A stretch of 40,025 bases of DNA from an uncultured Acidaminococcus sp. (lineage in GTDB: Bacteria > Bacillota > Negativicutes > Acidaminococcales > Acidaminococcaceae), in contig UPXT01000016.1 in assembly GCA_900538365.1 (NCBI GenBank), forward strand, positions 1-40,025. Direction: 5' to 3'. A program made the translations under genes and the position numbers. Shown here in pieces: positions 14,603 through 23,203 of the stretch. Within the stretch, counting starts at the first letter, position 1, and each line of letters opens with the position of its first letter. The notes under the pieces were generated by a model, which was given only the letters and a program-made list of their open reading frames with translations, had not been told where the DNA came from and ran no database searches.

Positions 14603-16899
14603 CGCCCCTTTCCTGGGCTGGATTGGGCTTTAGTCTGGGCACGCTGTGGGGGATTTCGGCCCAGCCTTCCAGATGGCTTGTTTGGGGATTGCTAGGGGTC
14701 AGCCTACTTGTTGCTCTATTCTGGAAGGAAGGGAAAAAAGGGGGCGTCCTCGTCTTCTTTCTGCTGCCGGCCCTGTTCATAGGGGCCCTTTCCGGCCGGC
14801 ATCGGCAAAGTGCGGCAAGCCGCATGGCTCCTTTTTTGGGGAAACCCGTAAGGCTTACGGGGCGGCTTGAGCCAGGTTCCCTGCGCGTTCGGAATCAATC
14901 CGTTTCTTTTACGCTCCTTTATGAAGGCATGCGCATCCCCGTTCTTCATTTGGGCGCCCTTCCTGGACCTTTATGGGGGAGCTACACGGCAGAAGGCCGT
15001 CTGGAACCGATGGAGACGTTCTATAATCCTGGGATGGCGGATGAAAAAAAGCGCAGTGCCGCCCGAAAGATTCCGGGAAGGCTAATGACCCAAAAGGGCG
15101 GTCTGCACTATGAAGGGGGAGAAAAAGATAGCCTCGACCGGATCGCCGCATTGGGCAGCGCCGTAAGAAAGCGGCTTTCAGAGGCCCTTCCTCCGCGGGA
15201 GGCCGCGCTCCTTGGGGGCATGCTCCTTGGCGGCAGTGAGGGGATGGACGCCCCGTCACTCCAGATCTTTACGGCCTGCGGTCTGTCCCATCTTCTTTCT
15301 GTGTCCGGAAGCCATGTGGCACTCCTTGCCAGCCTCTATGTCCTGGTGGCAGGGCATCTTCCGCTGCCGCGCCCTGTCAAACCCTTGGTGGGCATCTTTT
15401 TTCTAATCTGCTACGCCATCCTTTGCGGGCTTCGGGCGTCTGTCTGCCGTGCAGTGCTCCTTGGCAGCGGTGTTTTGCTGGGAGAGCTGTTGGGGCGCCG
15501 GGCAAGCGGCCCGTCCTTCCTTGGTTTTTCGGCCATCTTGCTCCTGGGCATCCATCCTTTTTGGATCTGGGATATTGGTTTTGCACTCTCCTTTGCGGCA
15601 GCAGCCGGACTGATGCTCCTAAGGGACCGGGTGGAAAGAGGGCTTACGCCTTATCTGGGGCAGCGGCTCGGGGCAGCTCTTTCTGTTCCCCTTGCGGCGC
15701 ATATCTTTTCCCTTCCTTTGCTTGTCCATTATTTCCACGCCGTGAGCCTCCTGTCCCTTCCGGCCAATCTGCTTCTTGTACCGCTTTTGAGTCTTTCCCT
15801 CGTTCTTGCCGTATGTGCCGTTTTCGGGGGACTTATCCTGCCCTTTTTGGGAAGGATTCTTTTTGTCATGGCCGGCAGCCTGGTCAGTCTCTCCCTTGAC
15901 CTGGGGCGCCTGCTTTCAGAAAGTAGGCCCTTCCTGGTCACAACGGGCACCTTGGGCTTTGGAGCGCTTTTTTGCTATGGTCTTTTGCTCAGCTTGCTCC
16001 TTGGCAATTTTCCACAGGGCTCCTGTCTCGACCGCTGCCGGCAAAAGGCGGCGCTTGCCTCTGCCTTTTGCCTTGCTGTCCTTTTTCTTTACCCTCGCTT
16101 TCAAAAAGTCCCTTTTACGGCTTATTTCCTTGATGTGGGGCAGGGCGACTGCTGCCTTCTTGTTATGCCGGACAGGAAGACCGTACTTATCGATACGGGG
16201 GGATTAAACGGACACTATGATATAGGGGAGCGGGTTGTCGTACCCGCGCTCCGGGCCCTTGGCGTAACCCAGATCGACACGATGATCATCAGCCATGGCC
16301 ATCATGACCATGCTGGCGGGGCCGCTGGAATCGCACGCTGGCTGCCGGTGAAACGGCTGCTCCTTCCGCAGGAAAAAAACAGTGATGATATAGAAAAATT
16401 GATATATACCATGAAAAAAACAAATCACAAAATTGTATACAAAATGCAAAAAACAATTCACATCCGCTTTAAATCGCATATAATTAATATCGTAGACGCA
16501 CCGAAAATGGCAGAGAAAGGAGGCAATGCAAACGAGAGCTCTGCAGTGGTGCTTGTTGCGTGCGGGAAAAGCAAGGTGCTCCTTACCGGGGATGCGACAA
16601 GTGAAATCGAACTTGCCGCAGCGGCAGCCCCGATTCGGAGCGATGTGCTGAAGGTTTCCCATCACGGTTCGTCAACTTCTTCGGAAATGGCCTTCCTTAA
16701 AGCCGTATCGTCTAAGGTTGCAGTCATTTCCGTTGGCCGGAACAACCGGTTTGGCCATCCCCATGAAACGGTCCTTGAACGCCTGGAATATTTAGGAATT
16801 CCCGTGGCAAGAACGGACGAAGGAGGTGCCATCAAGGTTGTTTTTGACGAGACCGGACCGAAGTGGTATAGTTATCGCTGTCAGCGAAACTGTTTCTAG
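14599..16899 (+). CDS. comEC: DNA uptake channel ComEC/Rec2
   Basis: ComEC forms the inner-membrane channel that carries single-stranded DNA into the cell. The 766-residue protein has an N-terminal DUF4131-type region, a multi-span Competence domain (about 205-480) containing GLSHLLSVSGSHVALL, and a C-terminal metallo-beta-lactamase domain with SHGHHDHAGG (metal site 566-571), TGDA and SHHGS motifs. The ATG at 14599 is coupled to comEA. The stretch 16377-16500 (residues 593-634) is much AT-richer than the rest and rich in Lys, Ile and Asn, although the frame stays open. Function in transformation depends on other genes outside the window. Confidence 0.94.
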   Translation: MTPLSWAGLGFSLGTLWGISAQPSRWLVWGLLGVSLLVALFWKEGKKGGVLVFFLLPALFIGALSGRHRQSAASRMAPFLGKPVRLTGRLEPGSLRVRNQSVSFTLLYEGMRIPVLHLGALPGPLWGSYTAEGRLEPMETFYNPGMADEKKRSAARKIPGRLMTQKGGLHYEGGEKDSLDRIAALGSAVRKRLSEALPPREAALLGGMLLGGSEGMDAPSLQIFTACGLSHLLSVSGSHVALLASLYVLVAGHLPLPRPVKPLVGIFFLICYAILCGLRASVCRAVLLGSGVLLGELLGRRASGPSFLGFSAILLLGIHPFWIWDIGFALSFAAAAGLMLLRDRVERGLTPYLGQRLGAALSVPLAAHIFSLPLLVHYFHAVSLLSLPANLLLVPLLSLSLVLAVCAVFGGLILPFLGRILFVMAGSLVSLSLDLGRLLSESRPFLVTTGTLGFGALFCYGLLLSLLLGNFPQGSCLDRCRQKAALASAFCLAVLFLYPRFQKVPFTAYFLDVGQGDCCLLVMPDRKTVLIDTGGLNGHYDIGERVVVPALRALGVTQIDTMIISHGHHDHAGGAAGIARWLPVKRLLLPQEKNSDDIEKLIYTMKKTNHKIVYKMQKTIHIRFKSHIINIVDAPKMAEKGGNANESSAVVLVACGKSKVLLTGDATSEIELAAAAAPIRSDVLKVSHHGSSTSSEMAFLKAVSSKVAVISVGRNNRFGHPHETVLERLEYLGIPVARTDEGGAIKVVFDETGPKWYSYRCQRNCF

Positions 16900-16911
16900 G
16901 AGTGATCAAGG

Positions 16912-18003
16912 TTGAACGTGACAGCGGACCAGTTCCTGGCGGACCTCAGGAAAAAGGGCAGGCCCTGTCCCCATCTTGCGGTCGCCATTGGAAATGAGGA
17001 CTACTACCAAGAGGCCATCAAGGAAACCATGAAAAAACGGATTGCCTTTGACCATAAAGGTGAGGAACTTAACACGTGGACTTTCGAGGATCGATTCAAT
17101 CTTGTCGACCTGCGGGAAGCCATTTGTTCCCAGTCTTTTTTTGGGGGGCTCAATTGGGTCATTGTCAGTGATCCCTTTGTTCTTCAAAAGACCAAAGACG
17201 CAGCAAGTGTTCCGCCGACCAAAGGAAAAAGCAAAAAAAAGGAAAGCGCTTTAGAGGCCTTCCTTGAACTTGTCAGTGATATCCCTGCTTCGACTTACGT
17301 CCTTATCCAGCTTAGCGCCATCGATAAGCGGACGAGCGCGGCCAAAAAGCTCGGAGCGATAGCACCCTTGGTTGAGTGTCAACCCATCAAATGGTATCAG
17401 AACAATGCCCTCATGCCTTTTCTGCAGGAACAGGCTGAGCGATACGGCGCCCGCTTCGATCAAGGAGCCAAAGCCTTGATTGAAGACTATGTAGCAGCGG
17501 CCGATGAAGTGCCCCTCCTTTTTTTGGAGCGGGAAATCGAGAAGATTGCTCTTTTTGCCGGGGACCGTAAGATCTGGACCGTTGATGATGTACGGCAGAT
17601 GTTTTCCCAGTTGCCCCAAGTATCAAATTTTGCCCTAGGCCGGGCCATCGAAGAAAGGAACCTGACCTTGGCGCTGGAACTGATTGCAGCAGAACGGAAG
17701 GATGACTCTAAATTTGTTTTGGCCCTTTATGTCGTTACTTCTTCCCTGCGTCTGCTGACCCAAGTCAAAGCCATGATGGCAAAAGGTGCTCGACAGGACG
17801 AGATTGCCCAAACCCTGAAAAAGAATCCCTACATCGCCAAGCTTGCCATGCAGCGTGCACGAAATTATTCCCATGAATCCTTACAAAAAGCCTTGGTGGA
17901 CCTGGCGGTGCTGGCCATTTCTTACCGCAGTGGAGGCGGGGACAAAGGATGGAAGTGGTCACGTCTTGAGGAAATTATCATTTCATTAGTAGGAAGAGAT
18001 TGA
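16912..18003 (+). CDS. holA: DNA polymerase III, delta subunit
   Basis: HolA is the delta subunit of the clamp loader that opens the beta clamp for DNA polymerase III. The 363-residue product has the divergent AAA-like N-terminal domain, starting with a family-typical HLAVAIGNEDYYQEAI segment (about 23-38), a lid region, and a C-terminal helical collar domain ending in SRLEEIIISL. It starts with TTG at 16912 after AGGAG at 16898-16902; GTG at 16918 is a possible alternative with poorer spacing. comEC followed by holA is a common order in Firmicutes, which supports the call. Confidence 0.92.
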   Translation: MNVTADQFLADLRKKGRPCPHLAVAIGNEDYYQEAIKETMKKRIAFDHKGEELNTWTFEDRFNLVDLREAICSQSFFGGLNWVIVSDPFVLQKTKDAASVPPTKGKSKKKESALEAFLELVSDIPASTYVLIQLSAIDKRTSAAKKLGAIAPLVECQPIKWYQNNALMPFLQEQAERYGARFDQGAKALIEDYVAAADEVPLLFLEREIEKIALFAGDRKIWTVDDVRQMFSQLPQVSNFALGRAIEERNLTLALELIAAERKDDSKFVLALYVVTSSLRLLTQVKAMMAKGARQDEIAQTLKKNPYIAKLAMQRARNYSHESLQKALVDLAVLAISYRSGGGDKGWKWSRLEEIIISLVGRD

Positions 18004-18024
18004 ACTTGAGGAGGAAGTATTACG

Positions 18025-19224
18025 ATGACCTTAGCTTTGAATTCTTATCAAACAATGGCAGTCGGCATTTTGCTGTATTATCTGGGTAAGTTCCTGAAAG
18101 CCCGCATTAAGTTCCTGCGTACGTACTGCATCCCGAACCCGGTTATTGGCGGTATCCTCTTTGCTCTTTTGAACCTCGCCCTTCATCAAAGCGGTGTCGG
18201 TGCCGTCAAACTTGATACGGTACAGCAGAGCTTCTTTATGAACATGTTCTTTACGAGCATCGGTTTTACGGCATCCTTTGCCCTTCTTAAAAAAGGCGGC
18301 CGCGACGTTCTGATCCTCACGATTATCTGCGCTATCCTTGTTACCTTGCAGGACGTCATTGGTGTCGGCCTTGCCAAAGTTGTGGGCCTGCATCCGCTCC
18401 TTGGCCTCTGCGCCGGTTCCGTACCGCTTGTCGGCGGCCATGGTACGAGTGCTGCTTTTGGTCCTTTCTTTGAAAACATGGGTGTTGAACGCGCCAGTGC
18501 CGTTGCCATCGCTATGGCAACCTTCGGCCTGATTTCCGGTTCCCTTATGGGCGGCCCGATTGCGCATCGCCTGATTTCTAAGTATAACCTGCACAGCAAC
18601 GAAACGAATGTATCGGCTGTTGATCAGGCTTCTGATGTGGAATCGGCTGCAGTTGTTCCCATGGTTCCGGAAAAGTTCATGCTGGCTACGGGCGAAATCC
18701 TGCTCTGCATGGGTGTTGGTACCTATGTAGCGGCTTTCTTCAAGAGCATTGGCCTTGTGTTCCCGTTCTATATCAGCTCCATGCTGGTCGCTGCCGTTCT
18801 TCGCAACACGGCTGACCATTCCTCGAGCCTTGATGTGCCAATTCCTGAAATCCAAACCATGGGTGATGTTGGCCTCAACATCTTCCTGTCCATGGCCCTT
18901 ATGAGTCTGCGCATTTGGGAACTCTTCGATATCGCTGGTGCGCTCTCCATCATCGCAGTAGCCCAGGTTATTTTCATGGCCCTGTTCACCTACTTTGTCA
19001 TATTCAACGCTATGGGCCGCGATTACGATGCTGCCGTCGAAGTTTCCGCTGTCTGCGGCTTCGGGATGGGCGCAACGCCGAACGCAATGGCCAACATGAG
19101 TGCTGTTACGGCCGTTCATGGTCCTTCCACGCGCGCTTTCTTCTGCGTACCGCTGGTTGGTGCCTTGTTCATTGACTTTATCAACTCCAGTGTCATCATG
19201 ATCTTTACGAACTTGTTCAAATAA
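18025..19224 (+). CDS. gltS: Sodium/glutamate symporter
   Basis: GltS imports glutamate with sodium ions. The 399-residue membrane protein has two inverted halves of about five spans, each with a re-entrant glycine-rich loop: VGGHGTSAAFGP near residue 136 and GFGMGATPNAMANM near residue 348. The ATG at 18025 has GAGGAGG 10 bases upstream. Its codon choice appears more regular than that of neighbouring holA, which may mean higher expression. It ends at a very strong terminator (19242-19291). Glutamate uptake would be central if this organism ferments glutamate, as Acidaminococcus does; that link is inferred. Confidence 0.95.
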   Translation: MTLALNSYQTMAVGILLYYLGKFLKARIKFLRTYCIPNPVIGGILFALLNLALHQSGVGAVKLDTVQQSFFMNMFFTSIGFTASFALLKKGGRDVLILTIICAILVTLQDVIGVGLAKVVGLHPLLGLCAGSVPLVGGHGTSAAFGPFFENMGVERASAVAIAMATFGLISGSLMGGPIAHRLISKYNLHSNETNVSAVDQASDVESAAVVPMVPEKFMLATGEILLCMGVGTYVAAFFKSIGLVFPFYISSMLVAAVLRNTADHSSSLDVPIPEIQTMGDVGLNIFLSMALMSLRIWELFDIAGALSIIAVAQVIFMALFTYFVIFNAMGRDYDAAVEVSAVCGFGMGATPNAMANMSAVTAVHGPSTRAFFCVPLVGALFIDFINSSVIMIFTNLFK

Positions 19225-19241
19225 AGGTCCTAGAACAGATC

Positions 19242-19291
19242 AAAGGGGCTATGAAGAAATGAGTCTATCATTTCTTCATAGCCCCTTTTTT
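19242..19291 (+). terminator. Long intrinsic terminator of gltS
   Basis: Bases from 19242 (AAAGGGGCTATGAAG...) form a perfect stem of about 20 pairs with a sequence ending GCCCCTTTTTT, around a GTCTA loop at 19263-19267. It is followed by a T-run to 19291. This is among the strongest terminators in the window. Confidence 0.95.
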
Positions 19292-19301
19292 GTGGGGGAA
19301 G

Positions 19302-19454
19302 ATGGGGGCAAGGAAAGCCGGCGTCTGGTCCCGTTTCCTTTTCATGAAAAAAGGCTCCTTGGATGGTGTAGGATGTGTAGGATGGTGTGGCGTCAGGGAA
19401 AAGGAGCTTGGACCATCCTAAAAAGGGGAGATCCGCCTTTTTCTTTGCCCCCAT
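19302..19454. repeat. Inverted-repeat-bounded intergenic element with a short tandem repeat
   Basis: ATGGGGGCAA (19302-19311) recurs inverted as TTGCCCCCAT (19445-19454), with further partial matching inward (GGAAAG against CTTTTTC). Inside, GGATGGTGT-like units repeat about three times at 19360-19388, and ACCATCC (about 19412) is complementary to them. No gene is seen in the gap from 19292 to 19518. The layout could be a small non-autonomous element or a folded RNA. Confidence 0.4.
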
Positions 19455-19518
19455 GGCCTACCATCGCAACCCTGGCGCGCGGCGTCAAGCTGCCCCGTCA
19501 TGGGTACCCTGAGGACGT

Positions 19519-19566
19519 AAAAACCGGCCTTCCATAGGATCTTGTGCCTATGGAACGCCGGTTTTT
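19519..19566. terminator. Intrinsic terminator, probably for the YitT-type gene
   Basis: AAAAACCGGC then TTCCATAGG pairs with CCTATGGAA then GCCGGTTTTT across 19519-19566, with one mismatch and an eight-base loop. It can work in both directions; its neighbour is the minus-strand gene ending at 19586. Confidence 0.88.
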
Positions 19567-19585
19567 CTTTAGGTGCCCTTTTTTA

Positions 19586-20467
19586 TTATGCGTGCTTTTC
19601 TTTTCCCCCATCTGCTGGCGGCAGGTAGACATCGGGCTGGGTAAAGCCCCGTCCAAAGACATCGTTTGCGTCTTGGACGAGGACAAAAGCAGCGGGGTCG
19701 ACACGCTCAATGAGTTTTAGCAGGTGCCCCAACTGGCGGATCTTTACGACGACAAGAAGGATTTCCTTGTCTTTTCCCGTATAGCCGCCGGCCCCTTTGA
19801 GAATGGTAATGCCACGGTTCACCTCGCCGATGACGAGCTTGCGGATTGTATCGGGCTGCTGGGTGATGATGAGCACACTTTTTTTGTAGTCAAAGCCAAC
19901 CATCGCGACGTTTGTCGCCTTAAAGCAGAGGAAGAACAGGACAAGGCTGTAGAGAACCGGTTCAAGGCCGACAAAGTAGAGGGCGCAGGTAACGACGATG
20001 GCGTTGAAGATAAAGTTGGTTGTGCTGATGCTGATATTGTAGAATTTCTTGGCAATGAATCCTAGGATATCGACGCCGCCTGTCGATCCATCAACCCGGT
20101 AGACCAGGGCCGCCCCAATGCCTTCAAGGGCGCCGCCAGCGATACAGGTAAGAAGCGGATCTGTGACATAGGTTGTGTGGGAAAGGAAGGCCGTACCATC
20201 AAGGAAAATAGAAAAGAGTGCAGTTCCAATGAGGCTGTCCATGAGGAATTTGCGGCTCATGAATTTATAGGCCATGTAAAAGAGCGGCACGTTGAGCAGA
20301 AAGCTTGTAATGCCCATGGGAAAGCCTGCAATATAGTAAATCAGCATGGCAAGACCTGCAATTCCTCCGGAAAGGAAATGGTGCTGGACGAGGAAAACGT
20401 TGATGGCAAGGGCCATGATGAAGCAGCCCAGGGTAAAATGGAGATACTTGATGATGTGTTTTTTCAT
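19586..20467 (-). CDS. YitT family membrane protein (DUF161/DUF2179)
   Basis: The 293-residue product has five to six membrane spans in its first 190 residues, with the family segments VQHHFLSGGIAGLAMLIYY and DGSTGGVDILG, then a soluble C-terminal DUF2179 domain with GEVNRGITILKGAGGYTGK and a terminal region around DVFGRGFTQPD. The biochemical role of the family is unknown. The frame is open to 20566, but the ATG at 20467 starts the typical MKKHIIKY basic N-terminus and has AAGAAGG about 8 bases upstream; the extra 33 residues look non-native. It is a single-gene unit with a terminator behind it. Confidence 0.87.
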   Translation of the reverse strand: MKKHIIKYLHFTLGCFIMALAINVFLVQHHFLSGGIAGLAMLIYYIAGFPMGITSFLLNVPLFYMAYKFMSRKFLMDSLIGTALFSIFLDGTAFLSHTTYVTDPLLTCIAGGALEGIGAALVYRVDGSTGGVDILGFIAKKFYNISISTTNFIFNAIVVTCALYFVGLEPVLYSLVLFFLCFKATNVAMVGFDYKKSVLIITQQPDTIRKLVIGEVNRGITILKGAGGYTGKDKEILLVVVKIRQLGHLLKLIERVDPAAFVLVQDANDVFGRGFTQPDVYLPPADGGKEKHA

Positions 20468-20665
20468 GGAGGTCACCTTCTTTGCTTGATCGGGAGCGGG
20501 CACAGGAAGGGATAGCCGCATTTTAAGCCCGTACTTATCCCTTCCATTTGGTTTTGCTTTTTCCATTGCTTGTCCTATTCTATCATGTTTTTATGTACTT
20601 TGACAGATGGACATTTTGAATAAGAACGTTTTTTGAAAATATTCTTACGAATGTTCACAATTTAC

Positions 20666-20694
20666 TTGTTTTTATTGCCGTTTCACGGTACAAT
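20666..20694 (+). promoter_or_regulatory. Promoter of ispE
   Basis: TTGTTT (20666-20671) and TACAAT (20689-20694) are 17 bases apart, about 33 bases before the ispE start, within a clearly AT-rich gap (20468-20726). The gap also holds a TTGACA at 20600 for which I see no matching -10 downstream. Confidence 0.55.
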
Positions 20695-20726
20695 GAATAC
20701 AAAATACAAAGAGGTGGAAAGTGAAC

Positions 20727-21593
20727 ATGAAGGAATTCGCCCCTGGCAAGATCAACCTGGCCCTGCGCGTTGGAAAACGCCGTGCCGACGGGTTTCATGA
20801 TGTCGATATGGTCATGCAGAGTATCTCCCTTGCGGACACGATTACGCTGGAAGAAGCTCCTACCCTTACCTTGACCATGGATGGCGCGGCCTTGCCTTGT
20901 GATGAAAGCAACCTAGCTTACAAAGCAGCCCTTGTTTTTGAAAAATGGACAAAAATAAAGCCGGCCGTTCACATCCACATCCAAAAACGCATTTATCTTG
21001 CTGCCGGTCTGGCTGGCGGCAGTGCAGATGCAGCAGGGGTCCTGCGCATCCTCAACCGGTACTATGGAAAGCCTCTTACAAGGGGCCAATTGGAGGAAGG
21101 GGCTGCTGAAATTGGCAGTGATGTTCCTTTCTGTATTGCCGGCGGGACGCAGCGTGCCCTTGGAAGAGGGGAACTGATGAGACCGCTGCCCCCGTCGCCT
21201 ACGCTCTGGATGGTCCTTGCCAAACCAGCGGCACTGGGGGTCTCGACGGCAGAGGTCTATCGCGCCCTGGACGGCGTAAAGGAACGGAAAGAAACGGATA
21301 CCGATGCCTGTGTGGCCGCGCTCGAGCACCACGACACAAAGGCCCTTCTTTCTGCGCTCAGCAATGACCTGGAAGCGGTTACCTTGGAAAAGGTGCCCTT
21401 TCTGGCTGCCTTGAAAGCGGCCATGATCCGTTTAGGTGCGGAAAAGGCCATGATGAGCGGCAGCGGTCCTACCGTCTTTGGCCTTGTAAAAGATGAAGAA
21501 ACGGCATGCCGACTGAAGGAAAAGCTCCGGGAAACCTTTTCTCAGGACCTGCTTCTGGATGTGGCATGTACGGAGGAGGAGTATTATGGTTAA
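20727..21593 (+). CDS. ispE: 4-diphosphocytidyl-2-C-methyl-D-erythritol kinase
   Basis: IspE phosphorylates CDP-methylerythritol in the MEP route to isoprenoids. The 288-residue product is a GHMP kinase: APGKINLAL with Lys8 at the N-terminus, the ATP-binding loop LAAGLAGGSADAA (92-104) and MSGSGPTVFGL near the C-terminus. The ATG at 20727 stands 10 bases after GAGGTGG; a GTG at 20721 in the same frame is too close to it. The next gene overlaps the end by 8 bases. Presence of ispE implies the MEP rather than the mevalonate route. Confidence 0.95.
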   Translation: MKEFAPGKINLALRVGKRRADGFHDVDMVMQSISLADTITLEEAPTLTLTMDGAALPCDESNLAYKAALVFEKWTKIKPAVHIHIQKRIYLAAGLAGGSADAAGVLRILNRYYGKPLTRGQLEEGAAEIGSDVPFCIAGGTQRALGRGELMRPLPPSPTLWMVLAKPAALGVSTAEVYRALDGVKERKETDTDACVAALEHHDTKALLSALSNDLEAVTLEKVPFLAALKAAMIRLGAEKAMMSGSGPTVFGLVKDEETACRLKEKLRETFSQDLLLDVACTEEEYYG

Positions 21594-22290
21594 ACATTTG
21601 AGGCAGATTCCCTTGGATACTTATAAACCGCTTCGGGAAGTGGTCATTGAAAATATCCGGGATGCCATCTTGAGCGGGGACTTTCCTGCCGGGATGCGTC
21701 TGACGGAACTGCAGCTTGCTGACGAAATGGGTGTCAGCCGGACCCCGATCCGGGAAGCCATCCGCAACCTGGAACAGGAAGGCCTTGTGGTTATGATCCC
21801 ACGGCGCGGCGCTTACGTTGCCGACGTGTCGATCCATGACATCAATGAAGTCTATGAGATCCGTACGGCCCTTGAAACCTTGGCGGCAGGGCTTGCCGCG
21901 GAACGCATTGAGGATTCTGAAATCGAGGAAATGGATAAATATCTCATTGCTACTAGGACCTATGTGAGCCGTCTTGACTATACAAAAATCGTTGAAATGG
22001 ATACGGCTTTCCATGATGTCATCTATAAGGCCAGCCGCAATAAACGCTGCATGAACATTATCAGTACCCTCCGGCAGCAGATCACAAGCATCCGCGAACG
22101 GAGTATGCCTTACCCGGGGCGTCTTGATGAAATGCTTTTGGAACACCGGGCTATTGTGGATGCCATTGCCCAGCGGGACGTGGAAAAAGCCCAGATGGCC
22201 GTCAAGACCCATATGGAAAATGCGGAACGGACCTTGCTCCGCGTCATTGAAGAACAGCACCTGGTACCAACAAAGAAACACGAACCATAA
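21586..22290 (+). CDS. GntR family transcriptional regulator (FadR/FCD type)
   Basis: The 234-residue regulator has an N-terminal winged helix (about 12-72) with LQLADEMGVSRTPIREAIRNLEQEGLV as its recognition region, and a C-terminal all-helical FCD ligand domain (about 80-222). That domain has conserved metal or acid-binding residues in ETLAAGLAAE, MDTAFHDVIYKAS and LDEMLLEHRAIVDAI. The ATG at 21586 lies inside the end of ispE, so translation is coupled, and AGGAGG precedes it. The ligand is unknown. It may control neighbours such as ilvA, or act elsewhere. Confidence 0.9.
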   Translation: MVKHLRQIPLDTYKPLREVVIENIRDAILSGDFPAGMRLTELQLADEMGVSRTPIREAIRNLEQEGLVVMIPRRGAYVADVSIHDINEVYEIRTALETLAAGLAAERIEDSEIEEMDKYLIATRTYVSRLDYTKIVEMDTAFHDVIYKASRNKRCMNIISTLRQQITSIRERSMPYPGRLDEMLLEHRAIVDAIAQRDVEKAQMAVKTHMENAERTLLRVIEEQHLVPTKKHEP

Positions 22291-22336
22291 AAAAGAAAAA
22301 AGCGCAAGTCATGCATCAGAAAGTAGAGGGGATCTT

Positions 22337-23149
22337 ATGGCTAGAGTAAAACGTTTGGAAAGGATCGTGGCCCTGACCAAGGAACTGACGGATAAGCCTT
22401 TCCAGCTGTTTCCATTTTCCTATTTCTGCGACAAATTCACTGTCGCCAAATCCACGCTGAGTGAGGACGTGCAGACTGTTCGCAACGGTCTTGCGGCCTA
22501 TGACCTTGGCATCATTGAGACGGTGGCCGGCGCCAGCGGGGGCGTCCGTTTCATTCCTTACCACACGGCCAAATCGGACAATCAGTTCCTGGGTGAGCTT
22601 TGTGAACGCCTCAATTCACCGGACCGCGTCCTGCCGGGCGGCATGATCTATATGAATGACCTCATCCTCAATCCTCAGATTGTTTCGCGTCTGGGCGAAA
22701 TCATCATGCAGCGCAGCATCGAACTGAAACCTCAATATATCATGACTGTTGAAACAAAAGGCATTCCTTTGGGCCTGTCTGCTGCCAAGGCTTTCAATAT
22801 TCCCATGGTCATGGCCCGCAAGGAAGCGCGCATTACGGAAGGCCCGGCTGTGAGCATCAGCTATCTGTCCGGTTCCACCAAGAAAATCCAGTCCATGTCG
22901 CTTCCTAAAAAAGCCCTGCCCCATGGCGCCCGCGTCCTTGTCATCGATGACTTCATGCGCGCCGGCGGCACCGCCAACGGCTTGTGCGAACTGGCTGAAG
23001 AAGTAGGCGCAGAAGTGGTTGGTGTCTATCTCTTCATTGCTGCCAAGGAACCTGCCAAGAAACTTGTTCGTGAATATGCATCCCTGCTGACGCTTCGGGG
23101 TGTCGACGAAACCAGTAAAGCGGTTGATATCGTTCCCGAAATGTTATAA
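22337..23149 (+). CDS. purR: Pur operon repressor PurR (Bacillus type)
   Basis: This 270-residue protein represses purine synthesis genes and is released by PRPP. It is made of an N-terminal winged helix (about 1-72) and a phosphoribosyltransferase-like domain with the PRPP-binding motif VLVIDDFMRAGGT at 200-212. This is the Firmicutes PurR and is not related to the LacI-type PurR of E. coli. The frame stays open upstream into the GntR gene, but the ATG at 22337, preceded by AGAGGGG, gives the standard N-terminus MARVKRLERIV. The PRPP synthase gene prs lies about 2.8 kb downstream. Confidence 0.95.
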   Translation: MARVKRLERIVALTKELTDKPFQLFPFSYFCDKFTVAKSTLSEDVQTVRNGLAAYDLGIIETVAGASGGVRFIPYHTAKSDNQFLGELCERLNSPDRVLPGGMIYMNDLILNPQIVSRLGEIIMQRSIELKPQYIMTVETKGIPLGLSAAKAFNIPMVMARKEARITEGPAVSISYLSGSTKKIQSMSLPKKALPHGARVLVIDDFMRAGGTANGLCELAEEVGAEVVGVYLFIAAKEPAKKLVREYASLLTLRGVDETSKAVDIVPEML

Positions 23150-23203
23150 ACATCCATCCCCATCATCCCATTCAAGATTTTCTTTTAAGGAGGAAAACCA
23201 AAC

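Noticed and set aside
18031..19119. 362-codon minus-strand open frame
   Set aside because: It is antisense to gltS and has no family motif.
19259..19537. 92-residue plus-strand open frame
   Set aside because: It begins in the gltS terminator and crosses an inverted-repeat element; there is no ribosome site or plausible protein composition.
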